A DNA stretch of 8,959 nucleotides from Bryobacterales bacterium (lineage in GTDB: Bacteria; Acidobacteriota; Terriglobia; Bryobacterales; Bryobacteraceae). Under the pieces are notes generated by a model. That model saw nothing but the letters and a program-made list of their open reading frames with translations. It was not told where the DNA came from and did no database searches. The stretch is from positions 1 through 8,959 of the forward strand of contig PLMF01000324.1 of assembly GCA_003142355.1 (NCBI GenBank), given 5' to 3'. Below, in pieces: positions 1-5,874 of the stretch. How positions within the stretch are numbered: the stretch's first letter is position 1; each line of letters begins with the position of its first letter. A program made the translations under genes and the position numbers.

Positions 1-2
1 TC

Positions 3-1001
3 GGCGGCGATGAAGACGCGCCCCAGCGCCTATGCTTCGGCTACAACGCCACGGATGCGCTGAACCTGGCGATTCCCGGCTTGCTCGCGCCCGGCGACCA
101 CGTGATTACCACCAACCTGGAGCACAATTCGGTGATCCGCCCGATCCATCACCTGGTGCGCGATGGCGGCGTCGAAGCAACCTTCGTTCCGTTCGACGGA
201 GCCGGGTTTGTCGACCCCGGCGACATCGCCAAAGCGATCCGGCCCAACACCGCGCTGGTCGTGGTGAACCATGGCTCCAATGTGACGGGCACCGTTCAAC
301 CCGTCAAAGAAATTGGCGCCATTTGCCGGGAGAAGGGCGTAACATTCCTCGTCGACACAGCTCAAACCGCGGGCGCCATTCCCATCGACATGCAGGAAAT
401 GAATATCGATGTCCTGGTCTTCACCGGCCACAAGTGCCTGATGGGGTCGATGGGCCTCGGAGGCCTGTCGGTCCGCAAGCACGTCGAAATCCGGCAGGTT
501 CGCAGCGGCGGAACGGGAGTACGGTCGGCCGATCCCTATCACCTGGAAGAGTACCCATGGAGACTGGAGTACGGCACGCCGAACATGGTGGGGGTGGCCG
601 CGCTCTGGGCGGGGCAGGACTGGCTGGACAGTTGCGGGTTGGAGAATATTCACGCCGGCGAGATGAAACTTGCGGCCAAACTAGTGGATGGCTTGCGCTC
701 CATCCCTGGCGTGCGCCTGTACTGCTGCCAGAGCATGGCGAATCACCTGCCCACCATCACCATGAACCTCGACGGCTTTGAAGCCGCGGACCTGGGGACC
801 ATGCTGGACGTGGACCACAACATCGCCACTCGCACGGGTCTGCACTGCGCCCCGCTGGCGCACGGCCAACTGGGAACGGTTGAGATCCATGGGGCCGTGC
901 GGTTCTCTCTCGGTCCCTTCAACACGGAAGAGCATATCGATGCCGCCATCCGGGGCGTAGCGGAAATCTCGCGTTGGAAGGCCGGCCGCAAATCGGGTTA
1001 G
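3..1001 (+). CDS. Cysteine desulfurase-like class V aminotransferase (5' truncated)
   Basis: PLP-dependent fold-type I enzyme of the cysteine desulfurase-like class V aminotransferase group. These enzymes typically take sulfur from cysteine as a persulfide, though the substrate of this subgroup is not fixed. The frame is open from base 3 and gives 332 residues ending at TAG; about 45-50 N-terminal residues are probably lost at the window edge. Visible marks are GYNATDALNLA near the start, then LEHNSV (substrate/PLP-binding His), VDTAQTAGA (PLP-binding Asp), the Schiff-base lysine in FTGHK (residue 144 of the visible part), RLEYGTPN, and the catalytic cysteine loop GLHCAPLAH (Cys at visible residue 282), followed by VRFSLGPFNT. 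A standalone ATG at 81 is internal, because family homology continues upstream of it. The gene converges on the ATPase gene, sharing four bases. The family call is firm; the physiological role is not. Confidence 0.9.
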   Translation, partial: GGDEDAPQRLCFGYNATDALNLAIPGLLAPGDHVITTNLEHNSVIRPIHHLVRDGGVEATFVPFDGAGFVDPGDIAKAIRPNTALVVVNHGSNVTGTVQPVKEIGAICREKGVTFLVDTAQTAGAIPIDMQEMNIDVLVFTGHKCLMGSMGLGGLSVRKHVEIRQVRSGGTGVRSADPYHLEEYPWRLEYGTPNMVGVAALWAGQDWLDSCGLENIHAGEMKLAAKLVDGLRSIPGVRLYCCQSMANHLPTITMNLDGFEAADLGTMLDVDHNIATRTGLHCAPLAHGQLGTVEIHGAVRFSLGPFNTEEHIDAAIRGVAEISRWKAGRKSG

Positions 1002-2203
1002 CGGCGCCGCGCGGCCTTCGGCGATCGGCCGGACCCGCGGTTCAGGTCATCCACGAATGCCCGCACATCGAGCGCTTCGACCGCCGGCGCCAGCGCCCGG
1101 GTCGGCGGGGCCGTTGTAGACTCGCGATGGACCACGCTCGACCGGACTGGCGCCCGGTCGCCCATGGCGCGCCGCAAAGACCCCAACGGCCCGGCCATGA
1201 ACGGATGGACGGTCTTGAATGCTTTGCACTCCACCATCCACAGACCGCCATGGCCACTGGGAAAGAGGAAGTCGACCTCGAGCCCCTGCTGATCGCGAAA
1301 GTGGTAAAGTTCCTTCCGCCGGCCCTGGTTGACCTGGCTTTTCAGGATCTCCGCGGCCACGTGTCCTTCGAACAGGGCGCCGAGGAACGGCGACCGGTCC
1401 AGTTCGGCTTGAGTCGCGATCCCCAAGAGGTAGCACGCCAATCCCGAGTCCCCCAGGTACACCTTGGGCGACTTGATCAGGCGCTTACCGAAGTTCTCGA
1501 AGTAGGGCGGGACCAGGATGACCTGGCCGGTGATTTCCAGAACGTGAAGCCAATCGCCTACCGTCGGAACGGAGACGCCTAGCGGAGCGGCCAGATCGGT
1601 CTTGTTCAGGATCTGCCCGTGCCGGCTGGCCAGCAGAGCGAGAAAGCGGCGAAACGTAGCTAGATCGCGAACATTCGTGACGGCGCGGACGTCCCGTTCC
1701 AGGTACGTTTGGATGTAAGAACTGAACCACAGCCTGCGTCCAGCCGGACGCGCCAGCACCTCCGGGTAGCCGCCGTGAAGGAGGCTGACACGGCGCGTTT
1801 CAGCCAGGCTGAACGGCAGCAACTGCATGATGGCAGCGCGCCCAGCCATGGACTCGGTGACACCCCGCATCAGAGGCGCCTCCTGGGATCCCGTGAACAG
1901 CCATCGCCCCATTCTGCGAGGGTCCCGATCGATCCGCGTTCGGATGTAGGGGAGCAATTCCGGCACGTTTTGGATCTCGTCGAATACCGCGGGGAGGCGG
2001 AGTTCGTCCAGCAGGGCCCTGGGGTCGGAACGCGCGCGGGCTTGTATGTCGGGATCCTCCAGGAGCACATAGGCGGCGCGCGGGAAAAGCCCGCGCAACA
2101 AGGTAGTCTTTCCGGCCCGGCGCGGCCCGGTCACCACCACGGCCGGGAAGCTGCGGCCCGCCTCCAGCACCGCCGGCTGGATGACGCGGGGAATGAAGCG
2201 CAT
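998..2203 (-). CDS. AAA ATPase with C-terminal PD-(D/E)xK-like domain (DUF4143 type)
   Basis: Predicted 401-residue cytosolic ATPase of the AAA_14/DUF4143 family, which is widespread, sporadically distributed and of unclear function. Walker A is GPRRAGKT (residues 26-33), Walker B is VFDEIQ (D75, E76) and the sensor-1 segment is FTGSQ (103-107). A middle region with YIQTYLERDVR and a winged-helix-like stretch (LAAPLGVSVPTVGDWL) precedes the C-terminal nuclease-like fold: FEGHVAAEIL, then VDF (D311) and ECK (E325, K327), which is the PD-(D/E)xK pattern. The linker between LLPFSLAE and HGGYPEVL is only a few residues, shorter than I recall for the family, so a small internal deletion is possible. 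The start is ATG with no Shine-Dalgarno sequence. It lies 9 bases after xrtH, but a promoter at 2210-2238 would start transcription at this ATG, so it may be a separate unit rather than part of the sorting system. It converges on the aminotransferase gene. Confidence 0.9.
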   Translation of the reverse strand: MRFIPRVIQPAVLEAGRSFPAVVVTGPRRAGKTTLLRGLFPRAAYVLLEDPDIQARARSDPRALLDELRLPAVFDEIQNVPELLPYIRTRIDRDPRRMGRWLFTGSQEAPLMRGVTESMAGRAAIMQLLPFSLAETRRVSLLHGGYPEVLARPAGRRLWFSSYIQTYLERDVRAVTNVRDLATFRRFLALLASRHGQILNKTDLAAPLGVSVPTVGDWLHVLEITGQVILVPPYFENFGKRLIKSPKVYLGDSGLACYLLGIATQAELDRSPFLGALFEGHVAAEILKSQVNQGRRKELYHFRDQQGLEVDFLFPSGHGGLWMVECKAFKTVHPFMAGPLGSLRRAMGDRAPVRSSVVHRESTTAPPTRALAPAVEALDVRAFVDDLNRGSGRSPKAARRR

Positions 2204-2209
2204 ATGAGT

Positions 2210-2238
2210 ATTCTAAGCTATCAGTTTAGATTTCTCAA
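2210..2238 (-). promoter_or_regulatory. Leaderless sigma70-type promoter for the ATPase gene
   Basis: On the minus strand TTGAGA (2238-2233) is followed by exactly 17 bases and TAGAAT (2215-2210); each hexamer matches the consensus at 5 of 6 positions. With standard -10 geometry the transcription start falls at 2203, the A of the ATPase ATG. This fits the lack of any ribosome-binding site there. The element lies over the last codons and stop of xrtH. It is predicted from sequence only. Confidence 0.55.
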
Positions 2239-2794
2239 ATCGCGGCGCCGCCATAAGCCGCACCCACATCCAGAAAATGGTCAGCGTGAGGAGCACAAAC
2301 ACGCCCTCCCATACATAGAGGTGCGCGAACTCGAACCACTGCCGGTTATATTGGCCCAGGTAGAAAAGGCTGATGATGCGCAGAAAGTTGATGACGTAAA
2401 TAGCCGCGGTGCCGGCCAGGAGCCCCTTGCCCTTCTGCTTCCAGGACGCCGGATAGGCCAGAATAGCCGCCCACAACAGGACCACGACGTCATCTCCGTT
2501 GCAGCCGTCGATCACCTCCATGGCGAAGCCGTTAGAAGGACTCTGCAGGACCACCTGGTGGGCGATCGCGCTGCCTCCGAACAGGCGAATCACTATCGCG
2601 GAGATCTCCACCAGGCCGCGAGTGAAGCCCGCGATCGCCGGATGCAGGAACGGAATCAGCAAACCACAAAACCCCACCGCAAGGAAAATCGGGAACAGCA
2701 CCAGGAAGCGGAGCATCCGGTTCTGCCGCGGCGGTGCGCTTGCCTCCCCCGCCTGCACGGCCCAAGTCTGGCTGGGGCTGGGTTTACGTGCCAT
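2213..2794 (-). CDS. xrtH: Exosortase H (XrtH), IPTL-CTERM-type sorting transpeptidase
   Basis: Multi-pass inner-membrane cysteine protease/transpeptidase of the exosortase/archaeosortase family, expected to cut and process proteins carrying a C-terminal IPTL-like tail. The 193-residue product has the short single-domain architecture of XrtH. The catalytic triad is visible: Cys98 in DGCNGDD, Arg139 in INFLRI and His158 in EFAHLYVW. Hydrophobic segments lie near residues 29-52, 58-76, 102-116, 123-145 and 160-181. The start at 2794 (ATG) follows a 22-base gap after the upstream gene, with only a weak GGAT in front; Met27 is an alternative start. A longer in-frame reading to 3427 exists but is antisense-like, Arg/Gly/Pro-rich and overlaps the real upstream gene. 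It follows two proteins with PTL-type tails and a membrane partner, which supports the H-type assignment. The exosortase call is secure; subtype H rests on length, AHxYVW context and neighbours. Confidence 0.9.
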   Translation of the reverse strand: MARKPSPSQTWAVQAGEASAPPRQNRMLRFLVLFPIFLAVGFCGLLIPFLHPAIAGFTRGLVEISAIVIRLFGGSAIAHQVVLQSPSNGFAMEVIDGCNGDDVVVLLWAAILAYPASWKQKGKGLLAGTAAIYVINFLRIISLFYLGQYNRQWFEFAHLYVWEGVFVLLTLTIFWMWVRLMAAPRFEKSKLIA

Positions 2795-2817
2795 CGATCC
2801 GACAGAATACCATGGCG

Positions 2818-3504
2818 TCAGCGCCTGTCGCGGCGCCGTGGTACTGCCGAGACGGCCGCGGCCGGCGCAGCCTCGCCGGTCAGGATCAGCCCGCGAAGTT
2901 CCCCATTCAGCCATAGTGCGACCAGCACCGGACCAAAATACGGCACCACACCCGTGGCCAGGTACGCGGCGGAGTCCATCAGGAATCCGGGAAGGCCCTC
3001 CATCGCCAGGTGAAAGTATCCGCCCACGAGCCGGATGGCGTAAACCGCGATGGACAGGAGCGCGAAGGCCGCCAGCACTGCCGTTCCGCATGACATGCGC
3101 AACAGCAGCCGGCGTCCCGGCGCGGCCAGCAGGATGGCCCAATAGAGCGGAAGCGAGACTGTAAACAAGACCGGGAATCTGCCGGCGCCTTCCACCTTCA
3201 TCGAGCGGATCTTGATGCGTCCGGAACCCCCAGTCGAGGCCGCCAACATCTGCTGCGTTCTCTCCTGGTTCACCACGGCCGCGGGTGCAGGCACCTGGAA
3301 AGTCCAATTCCGGTCGGGGCCGATGGTGACGTGCGAGACCGAGCTCCCGCCGGGCAGCAGCCGCAGCGTCAGCTCCGCGGAAAGGCGCAAGCCGGCCAGC
3401 AGCGGATTGAGGAGGACCAGCCACCACAGCGCCAGCATGAGCGCCAGCAAAACCAGCGCGCGCAGAAGGAACCGCAGCGGATCGGACAGTTGGCGATCGC
3501 TCAC
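2818..3504 (-). CDS. Exosortase-associated integral membrane protein
   Basis: A 228-residue membrane protein of unproven function, placed directly upstream of xrtH and most likely its dedicated partner, comparable to the exosortase H-associated membrane proteins found beside other xrtH genes. A strong N-terminal transmembrane segment spans about residues 12-38. A non-cytoplasmic stretch of about 70 residues follows (roughly 40-110, including GPDRNWTFQVPAPA and the polar IKIRSMKVEG), and then three hydrophobic segments near 111-129, 139-160 and 178-200. The tail is Ala-rich and ends in a basic cluster (RRRDRR). No catalytic motif is recognisable. The start is GTG at 3504, 35 bases after cargo gene A; no good Shine-Dalgarno is visible. 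An out-of-frame ATG-GTG-TGA lies just ahead of and over this start, so translation may depend on reinitiation. The pairing with XrtH is inferred from position and membrane topology. Confidence 0.8.
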   Translation of the reverse strand: MSDRQLSDPLRFLLRALVLLALMLALWWLVLLNPLLAGLRLSAELTLRLLPGGSSVSHVTIGPDRNWTFQVPAPAAVVNQERTQQMLAASTGGSGRIKIRSMKVEGAGRFPVLFTVSLPLYWAILLAAPGRRLLLRMSCGTAVLAAFALLSIAVYAIRLVGGYFHLAMEGLPGFLMDSAAYLATGVVPYFGPVLVALWLNGELRGLILTGEAAPAAAVSAVPRRRDRR

Positions 3505-3539
3505 ACCATCAGGTTCGCACAGGGCGGGCCGGTGCCTGG

Positions 3540-4091
3540 CTACGCCCCGGCGCTACCCCTGGCTTGCCGCCGCACCAGCAGGGCGCCCGCGCCGGCCAGC
3601 AGCAAGACGAGGGCGCCCAAGGCAGCGATGCTCAGCGTGGGGGCGGCGGTGCTGGGCAGACTCCAAGTGCCGCCCGTACCGCGATCGGCCAGACCGACGT
3701 ACCAAGACCCGCCGGTGGTCGATTCAAAGTTGTTCCTGCCAGTGCCCGTCACTCGAACCAACGCCGCGGAGGGCAGCGAGGCCGGTAGCGTTCCGCCCAG
3801 GCTGAACGAGCCGGGCGCGGTAATGGTGAAGCTGGTCAGGTTCGATGCGTACGTGAAGCTAACGAAGTTGCAGCTCGTCAGCGTGTTGCCCAACGTGTAG
3901 TTCTGCACGGTGAGCAGACCGATGCCCGTCCCGCTACAGTCGGTACACTGGCCAACGAACTGATACGTCGCCTGGGGCCCCGCGAGGGTGCATGTCCCTG
4001 CGGAGCTTATCTCGACGGCGGCTAGAACACAGACCACCAGAAGGATGGAAATGCGGAAAATCGAATGATGCCTGGAACCGAAACTTGGCAT
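3540..4091 (-). CDS. Secreted protein with variant IPTL-CTERM tail (cargo A)
   Basis: A 183-residue exported protein, probably a substrate of the adjacent XrtH. It has a signal peptide (basic start, hydrophobic core about residues 11-27, cleavage probably near 30-32). The mature domain carries four cysteines (34, 49, 52, 74) around the motif QCTDCSGTG, followed by NYTLG, NFVSFTY and SNLTSFTI; I recall this domain from other CTERM-sorted proteins. The C-terminus has the tripartite layout of sorting tails: APTL at 150-153, a hydrophobic helix about 155-173, and a basic cluster VRRQAR at 173-178. The usual IPTLxxWG is altered: Ile is Ala, and the WG position reads AL. The ATG at 4091 has a strong GGAGG five bases upstream. 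It is a tandem paralog of cargo B, separated from it by 42 bases. The biological role of the mature domain is unknown. Confidence 0.85.
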   Translation of the reverse strand: MPSFGSRHHSIFRISILLVVCVLAAVEISSAGTCTLAGPQATYQFVGQCTDCSGTGIGLLTVQNYTLGNTLTSCNFVSFTYASNLTSFTITAPGSFSLGGTLPASLPSAALVRVTGTGRNNFESTTGGSWYVGLADRGTGGTWSLPSTAAPTLSIAALGALVLLLAGAGALLVRRQARGSAGA

Positions 4092-4133
4092 ATTGCCTCC
4101 GGGCCGAACTTTCCTAGTGGAACCCCGCCTGGG

Positions 4134-4697
4134 CTAGGCCCCGGCGCTGCCCCGGGCTCGCCGCCGCACCAGTAGGGCGCCCGCGCCGGCCAGCAGCAGG
4201 CCGAGGGCGCTAAAGACAGTGGTGTTCAGCGTAGGGACGGTGCTCGGGAGACTCCACGTGGAACTGGTGCCGAGATCCCCTATACAACTAGTGCCGGCGC
4301 ACCAAGCCCCATTGAGCCTCGAATCAAACTGTAAGTCCCCACCGCCGATAGTATAAATCGTAACCGCTGCCGTGGCGGGCAGCGAGGCCGGTAGCGTTCC
4401 GCTCAGATTGTATTCGCCGGAAGGCGTAATGGTGAAGCTGGTCAGGTTCGATGTGTACGTGAAACTGACAAGATTGCAACTGGTCAGCGTGTCGCCCAAC
4501 GTGTAGTTCCGCACGGTGAGCACACCGGCGCCTGTCCCGCTACAGTCGGTGCACTGGCCAACGAACTGATACGTCGCCTGGAGCCCCCCTGTGGGGCATC
4601 TGTTGGCGTAGCTTGTCTCGACGGCGGCTAGAACGCAGACCACTAAAACGATGGAAATCCGGAAAATCGAATGAGCCCTGGAACCGAAACCTGGCAT
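4134..4697 (-). CDS. Secreted protein with variant IPTL-CTERM tail (cargo B)
   Basis: A 187-residue exported protein, paralogous to cargo A and first in the minus-strand sorting cluster. The signal peptide spans about residues 1-31. The mature domain repeats the four-cysteine layout (34, 49, 52, 74) with QCTDCSGTG, NYTLG, SFTYTSN and TSFTIT. It has an additional Cys pair (133 and 138 in WCAGTSC) that cargo A lacks, suggesting an extra disulfide. The sorting tail reads VPTL at 154-157, then NTTVFSAL, a hydrophobic helix to about 177, and VRRRARG. As in cargo A the WG of canonical IPTLxxWG is missing. The start at 4697 is chosen because GGAGG lies five bases upstream and because it aligns with the paralog start. 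A longer reading from 4784 would translate the leader and is less likely. An extracytoplasmic or surface location is inferred. Confidence 0.85.
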   Translation of the reverse strand: MPGFGSRAHSIFRISIVLVVCVLAAVETSYANRCPTGGLQATYQFVGQCTDCSGTGAGVLTVRNYTLGDTLTSCNLVSFTYTSNLTSFTITPSGEYNLSGTLPASLPATAAVTIYTIGGGDLQFDSRLNGAWCAGTSCIGDLGTSSTWSLPSTVPTLNTTVFSALGLLLAGAGALLVRRRARGSAGA

Positions 4698-4725
4698 ATT
4701 GCCTCCGGGCCAAACTTTCTTACGT

Positions 4726-4783
4726 GGAACCCCGCCGGGTTGCCAGCCTTTCGACCAGGGTTCCCGACTGGGCCTTATGGCCA
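4726..4783 (-). promoter_or_regulatory. Structured 5' leader of cargo gene B
   Basis: In the transcript sense, GGCC-ATAA-GGCC (4782-4771) forms a short hairpin. GGAACCC (4764-4758) can then pair with GGGTTCC (4732-4726), enclosing an inner hairpin GCTGG-CAAC-CCGGC (4747-4734). A 10-base single-stranded TGGTCGAAAG sits between outer and inner stems. An unpaired purine-rich run and the GGAGG site follow. I do not recognise a known riboswitch class. It may be an mRNA-stabilising or regulatory leader; only the 3' edge is kept in front of cargo A. Confidence 0.35.
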
Positions 4784-4789
4784 TTAGTA

Positions 4790-4816
4790 ATTGTATATCA
4801 TATGTTTTGGTTTGAA
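4790..4816 (-). promoter_or_regulatory. Possible promoter of the XrtH/cargo cluster
   Basis: The AT-rich stretch 4784-4845 stands out sharply in GC-rich surroundings. On the minus strand it offers TTCAAA (4816-4811), a 15-base spacer and TACAAT (4795-4790, 5 of 6 to the -10 consensus). The predicted start near 4783 would place the GGCC hairpin at the very 5' end of the mRNA and leave a leader of about 86 bases. The -35 match is poor and the spacer short, so the exact hexamers are tentative; that a promoter lies in this stretch is more likely. Confidence 0.35.
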
Positions 4817-4932
4817 TATCGAATATTATTTATTTCATATTGGCAACTGCGAGGGGAAACAAAGGGAATGCGTTCCGGAGATCAAACCTGGGGCGGGCAA
4901 ACCCCATCGGCGGCGCGGAGGGGGAAGGAGGG

Positions 4933-5006
4933 TGGCTGGGACGCAGGGATTCGAACCCCGATACGCGGCTCCAGAGGCCGCAGTCTTACCGTTAGACGAC
5001 GTCCCA
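4933..5006 (-). tRNA. tRNA-Gln (anticodon CTG), CCA encoded
   Basis: The full cloverleaf folds on the minus strand. The acceptor stem TGGGACG pairs with CGTCCCA, the D stem GTCT/AGAC encloses a 7-base loop AACGGTA, and the anticodon stem GCGGC/GCCGC encloses loop CTCTGGA with anticodon CTG. The variable loop has 4 bases, and the T stem CGGGG/CCCTG encloses TTCGAAT with one G-T pair. Discriminator G and an encoded CCA end the gene at 4933. It decodes CAG. The T1-A72 first pair agrees with bacterial tRNA-Gln. It is divergent from the TPM gene. Confidence 0.95.
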
Positions 5007-5016
5007 ACGGAACTCT

Positions 5017-5026
5017 ATTCTAGCAA
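5017..5026 (-). promoter_or_regulatory. Extended -10 promoter of tRNA-Gln
   Basis: The minus strand reads TTTGC-TAGAAT: a TGn extended element directly before TAGAAT (5022-5017, 5 of 6 to consensus). The -10 lies 10 bases before the mature tRNA 5' end at 5006, leaving a leader of only a few bases. No good -35 hexamer is visible, as is usual for extended -10 promoters. Confidence 0.5.
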
Positions 5027-5084
5027 AGGCGCGGCGGCGAAATCCAGATGCTGGTGCCGGTCCGTAGTACACTGAAACTTCAAC

Positions 5085-5864
5085 ATGCGCAAATGGTTGC
5101 GGCTGGGCCTCCTGCTGGGCTCGTGCGCTTGTGCCGGCAGGGCGGTCGACTGGAAGGCGCTCCAGCCGCAAGGGTATGTCAGCGATTTCGCGGGCGTGAT
5201 CGACCCTGCCAGCAAGGCCCAGTTGGAGGCTTACTGCGGGGTCGTCGAGCAGTCCACGGGTGCGCAAATGGCGCTGGTCACCATCGCGTCTCTCGAGGGC
5301 GAACCCATCGAAGACGTGGCCAATACCATCTTCCGCGCCTGGGGTGTGGGCCAGAAGGGCAAGAATGAAGGCATCCTGCTGCTGCTCTCCATCGGCGACC
5401 GCCGCAGCCGGCTCGAAGTGGGGTACGGGTTGGAGCCGATTCTGCCGGATGGCCTGACGGGCAGCATCCTGCGCGAGATGCGGACCGCGCTGCGCCAGGG
5501 GGACTACGGCGATGCCATGATGGCGGCGGCCCAGACCATGGGGGACGCCATCGCCAAGGCCAAGAACGTGGAACTGGCGGCGCGCCTGCCGCGGCGCACG
5601 CGGCCGGTAGTTTCCGATTCGTTCCCCTGGCCGGTGCTGATTGGCGGCGTCTTCTTCCTGCTGCTGTTGCTGACGCGCGGGGGCCGCCGTGGCGGAGGCG
5701 GGGGCCTCGGAATCCTGCCGTGGCTGATTCTCGGCAACGTGATGGGCGGCTCAATGGGGGGTGGCCGCGGCGGCGGCGGATTCGGCGGCTTCGATTCCGG
5801 CGGCGGATTCGGGGGATTTGGCGGCGGCGACTCCGGTGGAGGCGGCGCTTCCAGCAACTGGTGA
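5085..5864 (+). CDS. TPM-domain protein (YgcG-like), Gly-rich C-terminus
   Basis: A 259-residue envelope protein with a TPM domain (DUF477 family; some relatives act as acid phosphatases or in photosystem II repair, while the bacterial YgcG group is of unknown function). It has an N-terminal signal sequence of about 18-20 residues; LLLGSC resembles a lipobox, so lipoprotein processing is possible but unproven. The TPM domain spans about 30-150 with YVSDFAGVI, GKNEGILLLLS and GYGLEPILPDG. A transmembrane segment lies at about 180-197 (WPVLIGGVFFLLLLL), followed by a basic patch and a Gly-rich tail with FGGF/SGGG repeats ending ASSNW, a hallmark of this group. The start is ATG at 5085 with no clear Shine-Dalgarno. 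It is first in a plus-strand run and is partnered two genes later by lemA, a common pairing. Confidence 0.88.
   Translation: MRKWLRLGLLLGSCACAGRAVDWKALQPQGYVSDFAGVIDPASKAQLEAYCGVVEQSTGAQMALVTIASLEGEPIEDVANTIFRAWGVGQKGKNEGILLLLSIGDRRSRLEVGYGLEPILPDGLTGSILREMRTALRQGDYGDAMMAAAQTMGDAIAKAKNVELAARLPRRTRPVVSDSFPWPVLIGGVFFLLLLLTRGGRRGGGGGLGILPWLILGNVMGGSMGGGRGGGGFGGFDSGGGFGGFGGGDSGGGGASSNW
5757..5853 (+). repeat. Low-complexity GGC-rich repeat encoding the Gly-rich tail
   Basis: Imperfect repeats of GGCGGCGGATTC/GGCGGCTTCGATTCC-like units encode GGFGG and DSGGG blocks of the TPM protein. The tract is purely coding and prone to length change by slippage. Confidence 0.7.
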
Positions 5865-5874
5865 GGACCATCTC

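Larger units (their letters stand above)
3535..4737 (-). repeat. Tandem duplication of about 606 bp containing both cargo genes
   Basis: Two direct copies lie head to tail on the minus strand: roughly 4737-4134 and 4129-3540. Similarity covers the coding regions and the 38-40 bases ahead of each ATG, including GGGGTTCCAC and GGCCCGGAGGCAAT. It breaks off upstream of the GGCGGGGTTCC segment. Copy B is followed by TAGCCCAGGCGGGG and copy A by TAGCCAGGCACC, so the shared (C)CAGGC-like bases may mark the duplication junction. Divergence is concentrated between the conserved N-terminal domain and the tail (about residues 91-150). Confidence 0.8.

Noticed and set aside
1709..3013. 434-codon plus-strand frame
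   Set aside because: It lies opposite the ATPase, xrtH and its partner gene, which have clear motifs; its product is low-complexity and Arg/Gln/His-rich.
2795..3427. In-frame upstream extension of xrtH to a start at 3427
   Set aside because: The extension overlaps the associated membrane protein gene almost entirely and reads as Gly/Arg/Pro-rich shadow sequence; the ATG at 2794 matches the family N-terminus.
4698..4783. Leader of cargo B as a c-di-GMP (GEMM) or SAM riboswitch
   Set aside because: GGTCGAAAGG and GGCAACCC look reminiscent, but the conserved GACGCAAAGCC of GEMM and the core of SAM-I are absent.
4698..4784. 29-residue N-terminal extension of cargo B
   Set aside because: The internal ATG at 4697 has a strong GGAGG site and aligns with the paralog start; the extension encodes no signal-peptide features and lies over the hairpin leader.
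4889..4906. Hairpin TGGGG/CCCCA downstream of tRNA-Gln as a terminator
   Set aside because: The stem is only 5 bp with an 8-base loop and no T-run follows on the minus strand.
4613..5023. 136-codon plus-strand frame across the leader and tRNA
   Set aside because: It overlaps cargo B, the AT-rich promoter stretch and the tRNA, and has no motif or ribosome site.
5045..5073. Promoter for the TPM gene with TACACT at 5068-5073
   Set aside because: No acceptable -35 or extended -10 accompanies it and it lies only 11 bases before the ATG; too weak to list.
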